Assembly: GCA_017463615.1 (NCBI GenBank) | Contig: JAFTOU010000016.1 | Coordinates: 62,001 to 126,000, forward strand | Length of the DNA stretch: 64,000 bases | Source: Alistipes sp. | Lineage (GTDB): Bacteria > Bacteroidota > Bacteroidia > Bacteroidales > Rikenellaceae | Direction of reading: 5' to 3' | Shown here: positions 44,958-53,514 of the stretch, piece after piece | Position numbering within the stretch: position 1 is the first letter of the stretch | How the letters are laid out: the number at the start of each line of letters is the position of its first letter | Made by a program: the position numbers and the translations under genes | Notes under the pieces: generated by a model | Told to the model about the DNA's origin: nothing | Databases searched by the model: none | What the model saw: the letters and a program-made list of their open reading frames with translations, nothing else

Positions 44958-45009
44958 GAGGTTGGCAGAGCAAATCTTATTATTGGTAATGATGTAAAAT
45001 CTCACCGAT

Positions 45010-45041
45010 TTTGCATCATTACTATTTTTTTACTATCTTTG
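45010..45041 (+). promoter_or_regulatory. Promoter upstream of the acyl-CoA ligase
   Basis: TTTG (45010-45013), 20-base spacer, TATCTTTG (45034-45041). The expected transcription start is near 45049, so the leader is about 120 bases and includes the terminator-like hairpin. Confidence 0.7.
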
Positions 45042-45117
45042 CCCCAGAAAGTAGAAAGTTTACTTTGTGAGAAGGGGGGGGTATTCCCCGATTGTGAGAA
45101 TGAGAGTAGATAAACAT

Positions 45118-45164
45118 ACGGAGGATAAGAGTGCTAAATAGCGCTCCTATCCTCCGTCTTTTTT
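45118..45164 (+). terminator. Terminator-like leader hairpin immediately before the ligase start
   Basis: ACGGAGGATA (45118-45127) / TATCCTCCGT (45148-45157) forms a strong stem with further pairing (AGAG/CTC, GCTA/TAGC) and is followed by CTTTTTT. The ligase ATG is at 45173, only nine bases after the T tract, so transcription from the 45010 promoter must pass it. A 13-codon frame (45100-45141, MRVDKHTEDKSAK) ends inside the hairpin and could be a leader peptide. Attenuation is inference. Confidence 0.65.
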
Positions 45165-45172
45165 AGAGACTA

Positions 45173-46816
45173 ATGAGATACTTTATAAAGAGATTTGAGC
45201 AGCAGGTTGCTCAGTGTTGGAACTCGCCCGCGTTGGGTGATTACAGAGCAAAACCACTAACTTACGGCGAGCTGGCAAGCGAGATTGAGGCTCTGCACAT
45301 AGTATTTCGCCAGAGTGGACTTGTCGTTGGCGACAAGATTGCGATAAACGCCGCAGGCTCGGCAAACTGGGGTAAGGTCTTTATGGCGGTGACCTCGGCG
45401 GGGTATGTGGCAACGGTGCTCTTCAACGGTTTTCTTCCGACAGATACGCAGCGAATGGTGGACCATTCGGACAGCAAGCTCCTCTTTACCGAGCGAACAA
45501 CATTTGAGAAGATGGACTTTGAGGCTATGCCTCAGCTGTTAGGCGTTGTAGATATAAAGAGTGGTGCATTGCTCGCTGCGCGTGGCGACTTCGGCTACCT
45601 CTATCAGAATCGCCACCGTCTCTTTGCTGCCGAGCACCCCGCAGGACTGAGTCCCGAGGATATATGCTACGCCGACCTGAGTGACGATGCTATGTGCTGC
45701 ATGCTCTACACCTCTGGCTCTACGGGCACACCTAAGGGTGTGATGCTCTCCGTGGGCAGCATCAGCAACAATGTGGAGATATTTTCGTCTACACAACCAT
45801 ATCATCGTGGCGACCGCTATCTGAGCGTGTTGCCATTCTCGCACATCTTCGGTCTGCTTGCCGACCTTGTAACCTGTCTTTGCATGGGTATGCACATCAC
45901 CGTACTGGGTATGCCGCCTATTCCGAAGGTGCTAAAGCAGGCACTCTGCACCGTACGCCCTCGCGTGGTGATGATGGTGCCGCTTGTGCTGCTGAAACTT
46001 ATAGACTACACCATAGGCGAGTTTGTCAATAGCAAGACGGGCGTGGAGCGATTAGACGCTTACCGCGAGAATGAGGACTTCTGCACCGCCCTGCGCACTA
46101 TCCTCAGCGCCGCTATGGGAGGTCGCGTAGAGGTTATCTTCACCGGTGGCGCAGCGATACCTGTAAATATTGAGAAGCTGCTGGCCAAGAAGCTCCGCAT
46201 GCCATTTGTTACGGGCTACGGCATGACCGAGTGCGGACCGCTTATCTCCGTAGGTCATCGCGACCGCTATGCCCTCAAGTCGGCAGGTGTTATCGTAGAT
46301 GGTATGGAGGCGAAGATAGACTCTCCAGACCCCGCTACGGTGGCTGGCGAGTTGCTTGTACGCGGAGTGAACCTTTTTGATGGCTACTACAAGAACGACG
46401 AGGCCAATGCCGCATCATTTACCGAGGATGGATGGTTCCGCACGGGCGATTTGGGCATGTTAGACAGCGATAACAACCTCTTCCTTGTGGGTCGTTGCAA
46501 GAGTATGCTACTCTCTACCAATGGACAGAATGTCTTTCCGGAGGAGATTGAGGTTATCCTCAACACGCTCCCCTATGTATCGGAGTCGCTTATCGTTCAG
46601 CGTGACAACCACTTAGCCGCCCTTATCGTTCCCGATGCTACAGCCTTAGAGCGTCACGATATGGACCACCAGAACCTTATCAGCATCATGAACGAGAACC
46701 TCAAGCGCCTCAACGAGTCTATACCTGCCTATGAGGCAGTTACAGAGTTCCAGCTCCACTTTGAGCCATTTGCAAAGACGCCAAAGGGCTCAATAAAGCG
46801 TTTCCTCTATCAGTAA
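45173..46816 (+). CDS. Long-chain fatty-acid-CoA ligase-like AMP-binding enzyme
   Basis: A 547-residue adenylate-forming enzyme. The P-loop-like YTSGSTGTPKGVMLS and GYGMTECGPLISVG place it in the family; GWFRTGDLGMLD gives the adenylate-binding Asp, and GRCKSMLLSTNGQNVFPEEIE with the C-terminal Lys (TPKGSIKRF) completes the active site. It activates a carboxylic acid, probably a fatty acid, with ATP and CoA. The N-terminus RYFIKRFEQQVAQCW is short and cytoplasmic. Its stop directly abuts the stop of the convergent peptidase gene. Confidence 0.9.
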   Translation: MRYFIKRFEQQVAQCWNSPALGDYRAKPLTYGELASEIEALHIVFRQSGLVVGDKIAINAAGSANWGKVFMAVTSAGYVATVLFNGFLPTDTQRMVDHSDSKLLFTERTTFEKMDFEAMPQLLGVVDIKSGALLAARGDFGYLYQNRHRLFAAEHPAGLSPEDICYADLSDDAMCCMLYTSGSTGTPKGVMLSVGSISNNVEIFSSTQPYHRGDRYLSVLPFSHIFGLLADLVTCLCMGMHITVLGMPPIPKVLKQALCTVRPRVVMMVPLVLLKLIDYTIGEFVNSKTGVERLDAYRENEDFCTALRTILSAAMGGRVEVIFTGGAAIPVNIEKLLAKKLRMPFVTGYGMTECGPLISVGHRDRYALKSAGVIVDGMEAKIDSPDPATVAGELLVRGVNLFDGYYKNDEANAASFTEDGWFRTGDLGMLDSDNNLFLVGRCKSMLLSTNGQNVFPEEIEVILNTLPYVSESLIVQRDNHLAALIVPDATALERHDMDHQNLISIMNENLKRLNESIPAYEAVTEFQLHFEPFAKTPKGSIKRFLYQ

Positions 46817-47230
46817 CTATTTAGGCGTTACGCGGCGGAAGATGGCGAGGGGAAAGCGGCGCAGAGGGCGCAGCTTGACCCACAGCTTGGCGAAAAATAG
46901 ATGCACCGCAGAGCAATCTACAATGCCATAGACCCTGCTGCGGGGCATGGTCTCGGTGCCGTAGATATTTCCATCGCCCAGCAGGGTGACCCTATCGCCC
47001 TCAAGGGCAATGATGCGGTGGATAACGAAGTGGTCGCCAGCATCGGCAAAGACCACATTATAGAGCCGAAAGTCCGCCTCTGCAATAGGGCGCAAGGTTA
47101 CGGTACTCCCACTGGTAAAGAATGGCAGCATACTCTGCCCCTTGACGGCGATAGTCACATTTTCGCCCTCAAGGAGTATATCTCTGACAACCGAGAATGT
47201 TGCCACATTTGCTACACTCTTCTGCTCCAT
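46817..47230 (-). CDS. S24/S26-type signal peptidase-like protein
   Basis: A 137-residue protein with ITVAVKGQSMLPFFTSGSTVTLRP around a conserved Ser (GxSMxP) and DHFVIHRIIALEGDRVTLLGDGN in which His replaces the Lys of bacterial leader peptidase. This Ser-His arrangement resembles Sec11-type enzymes. The C-terminus is basic (LRPLRRFPLAIFRRVTPK) and may bind the membrane. It lies two bases after the kinase-like gene, and it could process a secreted or exported peptide from this operon; that is inference. Confidence 0.8.
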   Translation of the reverse strand: MEQKSVANVATFSVVRDILLEGENVTIAVKGQSMLPFFTSGSTVTLRPIAEADFRLYNVVFADAGDHFVIHRIIALEGDRVTLLGDGNIYGTETMPRSRVYGIVDCSAVHLFFAKLWVKLRPLRRFPLAIFRRVTPK

Positions 47231-47232
47231 TA

Positions 47233-48111
47233 CTACTTATTGAATATAGTGTTGTAGGACAGCTGCGCTGCCGCAGCATCGGGCAGGCACTCAAGGTGGT
47301 ACACCGGCACAGAGCCAATCATCGCCGAGAGAGTGTCGCAGACAGCATCCTGCAGTGGCTCGTCGTAGCCAAACGATGGCGGGCAAGATGGCAGCAGAGC
47401 ACCGATAGCATTGAGCACGGGCAGGCGATGAATCTTATTATAAGGCGCCTGCGAGAGGCGGATAAATCCACGAATAGGATAGCTCAGGTTGCGATAGCAT
47501 GGGGTCTTACCGCTCCAAGGCGAGCCGAAAGCCGTAGGCACGCCATCCACAAGGCTGATAATCGGACTATCGTCGTTAAGCAGCGTAGTGGACTCAATAT
47601 GCTCGCGCCACAGGCGTGTGTGGGTACTCTTTCCCGTGCCCGACTCGCCCAGACAGAGCACCGCGCCCCCATCCTTAACAAGCACCGACGAGTGGATAGC
47701 AATAGCTCCCAAGCCCACCGTGCAGAGCCCGAACATCATCCACAGTCCAAAGCGAAGCAGCGAGATATCCAGCGGCTCAAAGGTCGCATAGTTAGACAAT
47801 ACCACGGCGCTATCAAACTGTTTTACAAACAGATAGACGCTCTCCGCCTTAACCATCTCAAACAGATAACCCTCCGAATAGCGATAGAGCGTACACTGCG
47901 CCAGTTCCTCCTCAAAGCCGAAGGTGTGCACCTGAGTAAGTTCGCCATAGATGCTCTTATCTATCTCCCTATCGCTATAGAGCACCATTGCGGCACTCTT
48001 ATCCTCCTCATCCTGAACAGCAAAAGGGGCAAAGCCACGAAGGCCACAAGCGACAAGGTCCGAGTGGCGACCAATAGTCCTAATTCTATGTTGAGCTACG
48101 ATATATTCCAT
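47233..48111 (-). CDS. HPr-kinase-like (serine kinase-type) protein
   Basis: A 292-residue protein with IHSSVLVKDGGAVLCLGESGTGKSTHTRLWR (Walker A, residues about 150-165) and LLNDDSPIISL as a Walker B-like segment, followed by GSPWSGKTPCYRN. This resembles the HprK C-terminal kinase domain, of the type found beside PqqD-like, peptidase and ABC genes in peptide-modification loci. The N-terminal 130 residues show no domain I recognise. It is one base from the ABC gene on one side and two from the peptidase on the other, so the three genes form a tight cassette. Confidence 0.8.
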   Translation of the reverse strand: MEYIVAQHRIRTIGRHSDLVACGLRGFAPFAVQDEEDKSAAMVLYSDREIDKSIYGELTQVHTFGFEEELAQCTLYRYSEGYLFEMVKAESVYLFVKQFDSAVVLSNYATFEPLDISLLRFGLWMMFGLCTVGLGAIAIHSSVLVKDGGAVLCLGESGTGKSTHTRLWREHIESTTLLNDDSPIISLVDGVPTAFGSPWSGKTPCYRNLSYPIRGFIRLSQAPYNKIHRLPVLNAIGALLPSCPPSFGYDEPLQDAVCDTLSAMIGSVPVYHLECLPDAAAAQLSYNTIFNK

Positions 48112-48112
48112 A

Positions 48113-49810
48113 CTACTCCAGTGTTATAACTCTGTCACAATAGCCCAGAGAGCTCTCTCGGTGGGCAATGACAATAATTGTAAGTCTCTCATTCTCACGG
48201 GCTAAGCGCACGATAGCCTCGTTTATACTCTGCTCCGTCTGGTTATCCAGCGAGGATGTTGCCTCGTCAAAGAAGAGCACCTGCGCACCCTTATACAGCG
48301 CACGGGCGATACCTATACGCTGGCGCTGACCACCCGATAGCAGTGCTCCACACTCGCCAATGCGGGTATTAAGTCCATTAGGCAGCGAGGCGATAAACTC
48401 ACCCAACGATGCCGCCTCAACAGCTGCCGCTACCCTATCCATATCAATACTCTGCTCCGACTGCCCCAGTGCAATATTGGCAAGGATTGTAGAGTCGGTC
48501 AGAAAGACACTCTGCGACACATAGCCGATAGCGTTCTGCCACTTACGGCGGGTGGTATCGTCTAACGGCTGACCGTCTATCATAATCGTTCCACTTGTAG
48601 GGCGATAGAGACCCAGTAGCAGGTTGAAGAGCGTAGTCTTTCCCGCGCCCGAGCGACCATTGATGCCCACCTTCTCGCCCTTGGCAATGGTGAGGTTGAG
48701 CGAGCGGATGATAGGCGTCTGGCTATCCTCAAAGCAGAAGGTGAGGTCGTTTACAGCTATCTCGCGCTCAAAATTGAGGCACTCGGCAGTTGTATCCTGA
48801 ACCGTCGCAGGCCTATCCACATCCACCGAGGCGATAATATCCACCGTATAGCGATTGTACCTAAGCGATGTCCACGCCCCCATAATAGCACGCACCGAAG
48901 GCATCAAGCGCAGAGCGGCAACGGCGAAGATACCGAACAGAATCTTCATACTGCCGCTATCCAGACCCACACAGAGGCTTACGATTATAGCCATACCCGC
49001 AGCCAGTCCAATCTCCGTAAACATCTGAGGCAGAGTGGATATAGTGGCATTCTTAGCGCCCACATCTATCATCGTATCGGTGTTGCGGTCAAACTCCGAG
49101 AGCATTGCCGGAAAGGCGTTGTTAATCTCAATATCGGCATAGCCGCGGTAGGTCTCAACCGTATCGCGGAACTTACGGCGATGAGCCTCGTTCTCAATAG
49201 TGCCGTACTTATTGACCCTCTGGCGCACAAGGTAGAAGTAGACCAGCGCCACAGGCACAAAGATAGCCACCGTAAGCAGTGCAGCCATAGGGTTATAGAT
49301 TGCAATAGCACCAAATAGCATAACAAAGAGCATAGCCTCGCTCAGCAGCACAGCAAGGGGTCGCAGCACGCCCGAGACAAATGTGTAGCAGACCACATTG
49401 ACATTGCGCGAGAGCACTGCCGAATTTGAGGCCTTGATATACCCCAGTCCGCGGTTGTAGTAGTCTATATACAGGTTGCGCGACAGATAGCGGTAGAGCG
49501 AGTAGATATAGTCACGCTCGGCACGATAGAGCAGCAGGTTGATGATGCACTTAACCGCAATAAAGAGCACCACGGCCAGAGCTACGCAGAGGACAAAGTT
49601 CATCTCGCTCTGGAAGCCGAAATAGTCGTACGCCCTTGACAGCCAAGCGTTTGAGCGTATATTATCGCTATCAAGTATCAGGTATAGCACAGGCAGCAGA
49701 GCCGCCAGACCCATAAAGTTGAGCAGCGCACGAAGAAATATCGTCACCGTAACTGCCACCCCCTTTGCCCTTGCCGAGCGTGGGATGATATTTAGCACAC
49801 TTGCTCTCAT
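48113..49810 (-). CDS. ABC transporter with fused membrane and ATP-binding domains
   Basis: A 565-residue half-transporter: about six membrane helices in residues 15-300, then an ATPase with GINGRSGAGKTTLFNLLLGL (Walker A), ALLSGGQRQRIGIARALYKGAQVLFFDEATSSLD (signature and Walker B) and VIAHRESSLGYCDRVITLE (H loop). No N-terminal C39 peptidase domain is present. It should export a lipid-linked or peptide substrate as a homodimer; similar proteins flip lipid-linked glycans or export modified peptides. It overlaps the nuclease gene by four bases. Confidence 0.88.
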   Translation of the reverse strand: MRASVLNIIPRSARAKGVAVTVTIFLRALLNFMGLAALLPVLYLILDSDNIRSNAWLSRAYDYFGFQSEMNFVLCVALAVVLFIAVKCIINLLLYRAERDYIYSLYRYLSRNLYIDYYNRGLGYIKASNSAVLSRNVNVVCYTFVSGVLRPLAVLLSEAMLFVMLFGAIAIYNPMAALLTVAIFVPVALVYFYLVRQRVNKYGTIENEAHRRKFRDTVETYRGYADIEINNAFPAMLSEFDRNTDTMIDVGAKNATISTLPQMFTEIGLAAGMAIIVSLCVGLDSGSMKILFGIFAVAALRLMPSVRAIMGAWTSLRYNRYTVDIIASVDVDRPATVQDTTAECLNFEREIAVNDLTFCFEDSQTPIIRSLNLTIAKGEKVGINGRSGAGKTTLFNLLLGLYRPTSGTIMIDGQPLDDTTRRKWQNAIGYVSQSVFLTDSTILANIALGQSEQSIDMDRVAAAVEAASLGEFIASLPNGLNTRIGECGALLSGGQRQRIGIARALYKGAQVLFFDEATSSLDNQTEQSINEAIVRLARENERLTIIVIAHRESSLGYCDRVITLE

Positions 49811-52800
49811 ACAACCCTCTCAATTTCGCCCTCGCGGACATACCATATATAACCCTCAACGCACTGGTATCCCATCTGCGACAGCAGACGGCAGTAGAGG
49901 GCAATCTGCTCGTTATAGTCCTCCGACCGCTCGCCGAACTTATAGTCCACAACCACAGCCCTATCGCCCACAACCATTACCCTATCGGGACGCTTAACGC
50001 CCTTAGGGGTGATGATGCTATCCTCGGTATGTACCTCATCCCACGCACCATCAAACCACTCGGCAGCAAGGCTATTATCCAGCGTAACAGCTATCTGGCT
50101 GAGCAGCTGCTCTGCCTGCGTAGCGGAGAGCACTCCGTCTATAACCAGCTGCTGCACAGCGTTATCTATATCCTCACGATTACGGGCGCGCTCCATAACC
50201 CCATGCAGGGCGATACCCTCCATCTGAGGGGTTACGCCGCCCGCCTTGCGAGCCTCCATATATCGCTCGGAGCTAAGTTTCACGCGCATAGTGTATGGCG
50301 AGGCGTGCACCTGATTTATGGATATTGTATTCTGGCTCTGCTCCTTATCCTTTGTCGCAGGGCTGTCTGTTCCATAGCGATAGACTATAGGCGCATCCTC
50401 AGTAGCGTTTTTGTCAATCATAGCATCCATACCCAGCAACTGATATATCAGCGCACCTACATTGTCGATAGTCACTTTACCGTCCTTGTTAGGCTCTAAC
50501 TTCGGGAAGAAGATATGCAGCTGCTCCTTCGGACGCGTCAGGGCCACATAGAGCACATTTATCGCGTCAATATTGCTATAGACATACTCGCGGAAGTAGC
50601 CCTCCGAGAATATGGAGTTGGCAACCGTTGATGTAGCCTTGACCGGGAAGAGCATATCGGTTCCAAGTTCGCTATCCTTAGAGGCAACTGTCCATATTGT
50701 AGATGGTCGCTTTGGTATAAATCGCCAATTGCAGTATGGTATTATAACGACCTTATTCTCCAGGCCCTTGGCCTTGTGGATAGTCATAATCTCTATGGCG
50801 TTAATATCCTTATCCACATTTACGGACATCTTGCCACCATTTTCGTCCCACCACTTAACAAACAGAGGCAGGTCGGCAACCTTACCGCCGCAGAACTTGA
50901 CAACATACTCGTGGAACGCCTCCACATAGAGGCTATGACCCTCAAACATCTGCGGATAGCGCATCACAATCTGCTCAAACGCCTCCTCTGGCGAGCAACT
51001 GCGGATAGAGTCAAAGAACGCCACCTCCGCATCGGTCAGCTTGTGGGTAAGGTCAAAGTTATGTCCCAGGCGTTTGTAGCAGGCAAGGCTGATAACATCG
51101 CGGCGATCTACGGCATACTTCATCACAGCGAAGATAAACTGCACCGCCGGCGAGCTGTTGATACGCAGCGCCTCCTGCGTCATTATGCCGAAGCGCATAC
51201 TCTCATCCTGCGCTCCCAAATCAAGGAGTATGTTAGCAATCTGCTCCGCCTCATCATTTGTGCGGACAAGGATAGTGATGTCGCAAGGGTTGTAGTGCTT
51301 CTCGTGCACCAGCGAGCGGATGGTAGAGACAAAATCTGGCTCCTCGGTCGTATGCGCCGTAACGGTAACATAGCCGCTACGCAGAGTTCCGCGGCGCGGT
51401 ATCTGCTTGAGCAAATCCCACTGGTACGCCCGCTCCAGAGAGTCGTAGAGCTGGGTGTAGAGCGGCTTGGATATCTTGCCTGACTCTAACGCCTCAAAGA
51501 GCTGGTCGTTCAGCTCCCTATTCTTAGCCTTAGCCACAAGGCGCATGATGACATTGTTAAACCTTACAACCTTAGTGTGGCTGCGGAAGTTGTACCTCAG
51601 GTTGCACATATCAACCGCCGAGCCACCGTATGCAAGAGCCTCTGGAGCCATCGTGCGCAGGATATTCCAGTCACCACCACGCCAGCGGTAGATAGACTGC
51701 TTGATATCGCCAACTATCAGCACCGCCACATCCTCACTCTGCGAGATAGCATTGTGCAGCAGCGGCAGGAAGTTCTGCCACTCCATCAGCGAGGTGTCCT
51801 GGAACTCGTCAATCATAAATGTATCAAAGCGAACGCCCACCTTCTCGTAGATAAATGGGGCATCGCTCGGCTCGCGCACAAACTTGGCAATGGTGTGCTT
51901 GGTCTGGGCAAGGAGCATGGTATTCTGCTCGCGACAGAGCTCCGAAACCTTAGTATAGAGGTCGTGCAGAAGCGCAAAGGAGCGGTAGTTCTGGCGTAGC
52001 AAATCAACGCTCTTTATCAGGTACTTGGCGTGGTCAAAGCGCTCCACAATCTCGGTTATCATCGGCTGCAGGCACGCCGCCAAATCAAGCTGAGCTGCCG
52101 TAGGCTTAGCGGCTTTGGTAAACCAATCTCTCGGCTGGTCGCTGCAGTGGGATATAAAGGTCTTTGACGGAGCCGTCGTGTCCGTTGCAATGTTTGAAAT
52201 CTTCTCTAAGTATGATGTAAAACTACCGCTAAATGTCTTATGAGTACATCCCGCATCGGTTATCATCTTGATTGCATCCCGAGCAAGTCCGCGCAGCTTC
52301 TCTATATACTCCTCGCTAAGGGTAATATAGCTTGTCACCAGCTCGTGGAGCTGCTGCTTATCAATCTGGCGACCTACGGTATCCTTAGAGTGCTCCTTGA
52401 ACAGCTCCCTCTTCAGGCTTAAGATAGCGCCCTTGATGTTCCAAGCGCTGCCCGACTCAACATTCTCCTCGGCAAAGTCCTCAAGCCACTTTCGCAGCTG
52501 CTCGTCACTATTCGCCTGGTCAATGAGCATATCCACACTCTTCTGCACCACGGGGGCTGTATCAAGCTCTATGGCGTAGTCCATATCAATGCTCAACTCC
52601 TTGGCAAAGGAGCGAACAATGCGCTGGAAGAAGGTGTCGTTGGTAAGTATTGAGAAGCGGGAGTAGTCGTGCAGTATGGCACTGCGCACCTGCATAGCAC
52701 GCTCGCGCAGCACAGCCTCTGGTAGCGAGGTCATCTCTATCAAATCGCCGAGAAACTCACACTCCGCACCCGTAGCCAGATTGTTTATCTGGTTAAGTAT

Positions 52801-53001
52801 ACGACCCTTCATCTCCGCCGTTGCCTTGTTGGTAAAGGTCACGGCAAGGATTGTGCGATAAACATTGGGGTTAAATCGCATACCCTCCTGCCCCGGCTGG
52901 TCCCTGAGTGTGTTGTAGATGTACTCGCGCGCAAGCGAGTAGGTCTTTCCCGACCCCGCGCTGGCCGTAAGTATCCTCGCCTTAAAATTCTGCTGTGCCA
53001 T
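49807..53001 (-). CDS. AddA/RecB-like helicase-nuclease
   Basis: A 1064-residue UvrD-family protein. Helicase motifs are SAGSGKTYSLAREYIYNTL (I), VTFTNKATAEMKGRI (Ia), IDEFQDTSLMEWQNFLPLL (II), VGDIKQSIYRWRGG (III), LRYNFRSH (IV), TIHKAKGLENKVVIIP (V) and LYVALTRPKEQLHIFFP (VI). The C-terminus VMVVGDRAVVVDYKFGERSEDYNEQIALYCRLLSQ is a RecB-type PD-(D/E)XK nuclease. It should process double-strand breaks for recombination. No AddB is in the window. I chose the start MAQQNFKARI; the in-frame ATG at 53040 adds only a short hydrophobic tail and overlaps a palindrome. Confidence 0.9.
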   Translation of the reverse strand: MAQQNFKARILTASAGSGKTYSLAREYIYNTLRDQPGQEGMRFNPNVYRTILAVTFTNKATAEMKGRILNQINNLATGAECEFLGDLIEMTSLPEAVLRERAMQVRSAILHDYSRFSILTNDTFFQRIVRSFAKELSIDMDYAIELDTAPVVQKSVDMLIDQANSDEQLRKWLEDFAEENVESGSAWNIKGAILSLKRELFKEHSKDTVGRQIDKQQLHELVTSYITLSEEYIEKLRGLARDAIKMITDAGCTHKTFSGSFTSYLEKISNIATDTTAPSKTFISHCSDQPRDWFTKAAKPTAAQLDLAACLQPMITEIVERFDHAKYLIKSVDLLRQNYRSFALLHDLYTKVSELCREQNTMLLAQTKHTIAKFVREPSDAPFIYEKVGVRFDTFMIDEFQDTSLMEWQNFLPLLHNAISQSEDVAVLIVGDIKQSIYRWRGGDWNILRTMAPEALAYGGSAVDMCNLRYNFRSHTKVVRFNNVIMRLVAKAKNRELNDQLFEALESGKISKPLYTQLYDSLERAYQWDLLKQIPRRGTLRSGYVTVTAHTTEEPDFVSTIRSLVHEKHYNPCDITILVRTNDEAEQIANILLDLGAQDESMRFGIMTQEALRINSSPAVQFIFAVMKYAVDRRDVISLACYKRLGHNFDLTHKLTDAEVAFFDSIRSCSPEEAFEQIVMRYPQMFEGHSLYVEAFHEYVVKFCGGKVADLPLFVKWWDENGGKMSVNVDKDINAIEIMTIHKAKGLENKVVIIPYCNWRFIPKRPSTIWTVASKDSELGTDMLFPVKATSTVANSIFSEGYFREYVYSNIDAINVLYVALTRPKEQLHIFFPKLEPNKDGKVTIDNVGALIYQLLGMDAMIDKNATEDAPIVYRYGTDSPATKDKEQSQNTISINQVHASPYTMRVKLSSERYMEARKAGGVTPQMEGIALHGVMERARNREDIDNAVQQLVIDGVLSATQAEQLLSQIAVTLDNSLAAEWFDGAWDEVHTEDSIITPKGVKRPDRVMVVGDRAVVVDYKFGERSEDYNEQIALYCRLLSQMGYQCVEGYIWYVREGEIERVV

Positions 53002-53030
53002 AATTGGGGTAAAGATAGAAAAAAATCGGC

Positions 53031-53074
53031 AAATTATCAATAGGTAGCGAAAATTCGCTACCTATTGATAATTT
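53031..53074. repeat. 44-bp near-perfect palindrome upstream of the helicase gene
   Basis: Arms AAATTATCAATAGGTAGCGA (53031-53050, plus A53051) and TTCGCTACCTATTGATAATT (53054-53073, plus T53074) pair throughout, with AA between. It begins 30 bases before the helicase start codon and 240 bases from the divergent YtxH gene. It could be an operator, a bidirectional terminator or an element end. Confidence 0.8.
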
Positions 53075-53094
53075 TCGTAAAATATTGACATTCC

Positions 53095-53230
53095 CCCTAA
53101 ATCCCCCTTTGGCAAAGGGGGACTTGGTCGCAGGGACGGTCAGATATTCTCTGACCGTCCCTGCTCCGAGGTGCGAGGATAGATGGGGGTACCTTGCTGA
53201 CGCAGTACAAGGCTGACGCAGTACGGCGGG
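53095..53230. repeat. Two stacked hairpins and a short direct repeat
   Basis: CCCCCTTT (53103-53110) / AAAGGGGG (53114-53121) is followed by a 15-bp perfect stem GCAGGGACGGTCAGA (53130-53144) / TCTGACCGTCCCTGC (53150-53164). Then GCTGACGCAGTAC occurs twice in tandem (about 53197-53223). The first hairpin has a counterpart at 62090-62109. The divergent 310-base gap holds no gene. Confidence 0.75.
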
Positions 53231-53311
53231 TGATAAAAAATAGTCGGCGATTGTATCTGTTTTGGTCTGGGGTTTGCAACGGAGAGGGTGAACTCTTAAA
53301 ACAAAAATATT

Positions 53312-53512
53312 ATGAAACAGACAGGTCTTTGTATTTTAACCCTATTGGGTGGGGCGTTGATGGGGGCGGCGATAGCGATGCTGGTAACCCCAAAGACGGG
53401 TCGTCAGATGCGCGACCAGATTCGTGATTTTATCAACGACGAGATGGAGAAGATGCGCTGCAAATGCGGCGACAACTGCAGCCACACACCTACAGAGGAG
53501 GTTGTTCAGTAG
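53312..53512 (+). CDS. YtxH-domain small membrane protein
   Basis: A 66-residue protein with one glycine-rich membrane segment (LCILTLLGGALMGAAIAMLVTPKTGRQMRDQIRDFIND), the core of the YtxH family, then a short Cys-containing tail (CKCGDNCSH). YtxH proteins are general-stress-associated and of unclear function. It is followed three bases later by another small membrane protein. Confidence 0.85.
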   Translation: MKQTGLCILTLLGGALMGAAIAMLVTPKTGRQMRDQIRDFINDEMEKMRCKCGDNCSHTPTEEVVQ

Positions 53513-53514
53513 CC

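Noticed and set aside
43962..45005. 347-codon open frame opposite glnS
   Set aside because: It is antisense to an undoubted synthetase, has Leu/Val/Ala-rich sequence typical of reverse frames and no recognisable motif.
47197..48129. 310-codon forward frame opposite the kinase-like gene
   Set aside because: Its sequence is rich in Arg, Gln and His without domains, as expected of an antisense shadow; the reverse-strand Walker A protein is the real gene.
46817..53001. Complete RiPP cluster with precursor and PqqD
   Set aside because: No short Gly-Gly-type or other precursor frame and no PqqD-like protein could be found within or beside the operon; only the cassette itself is reported.
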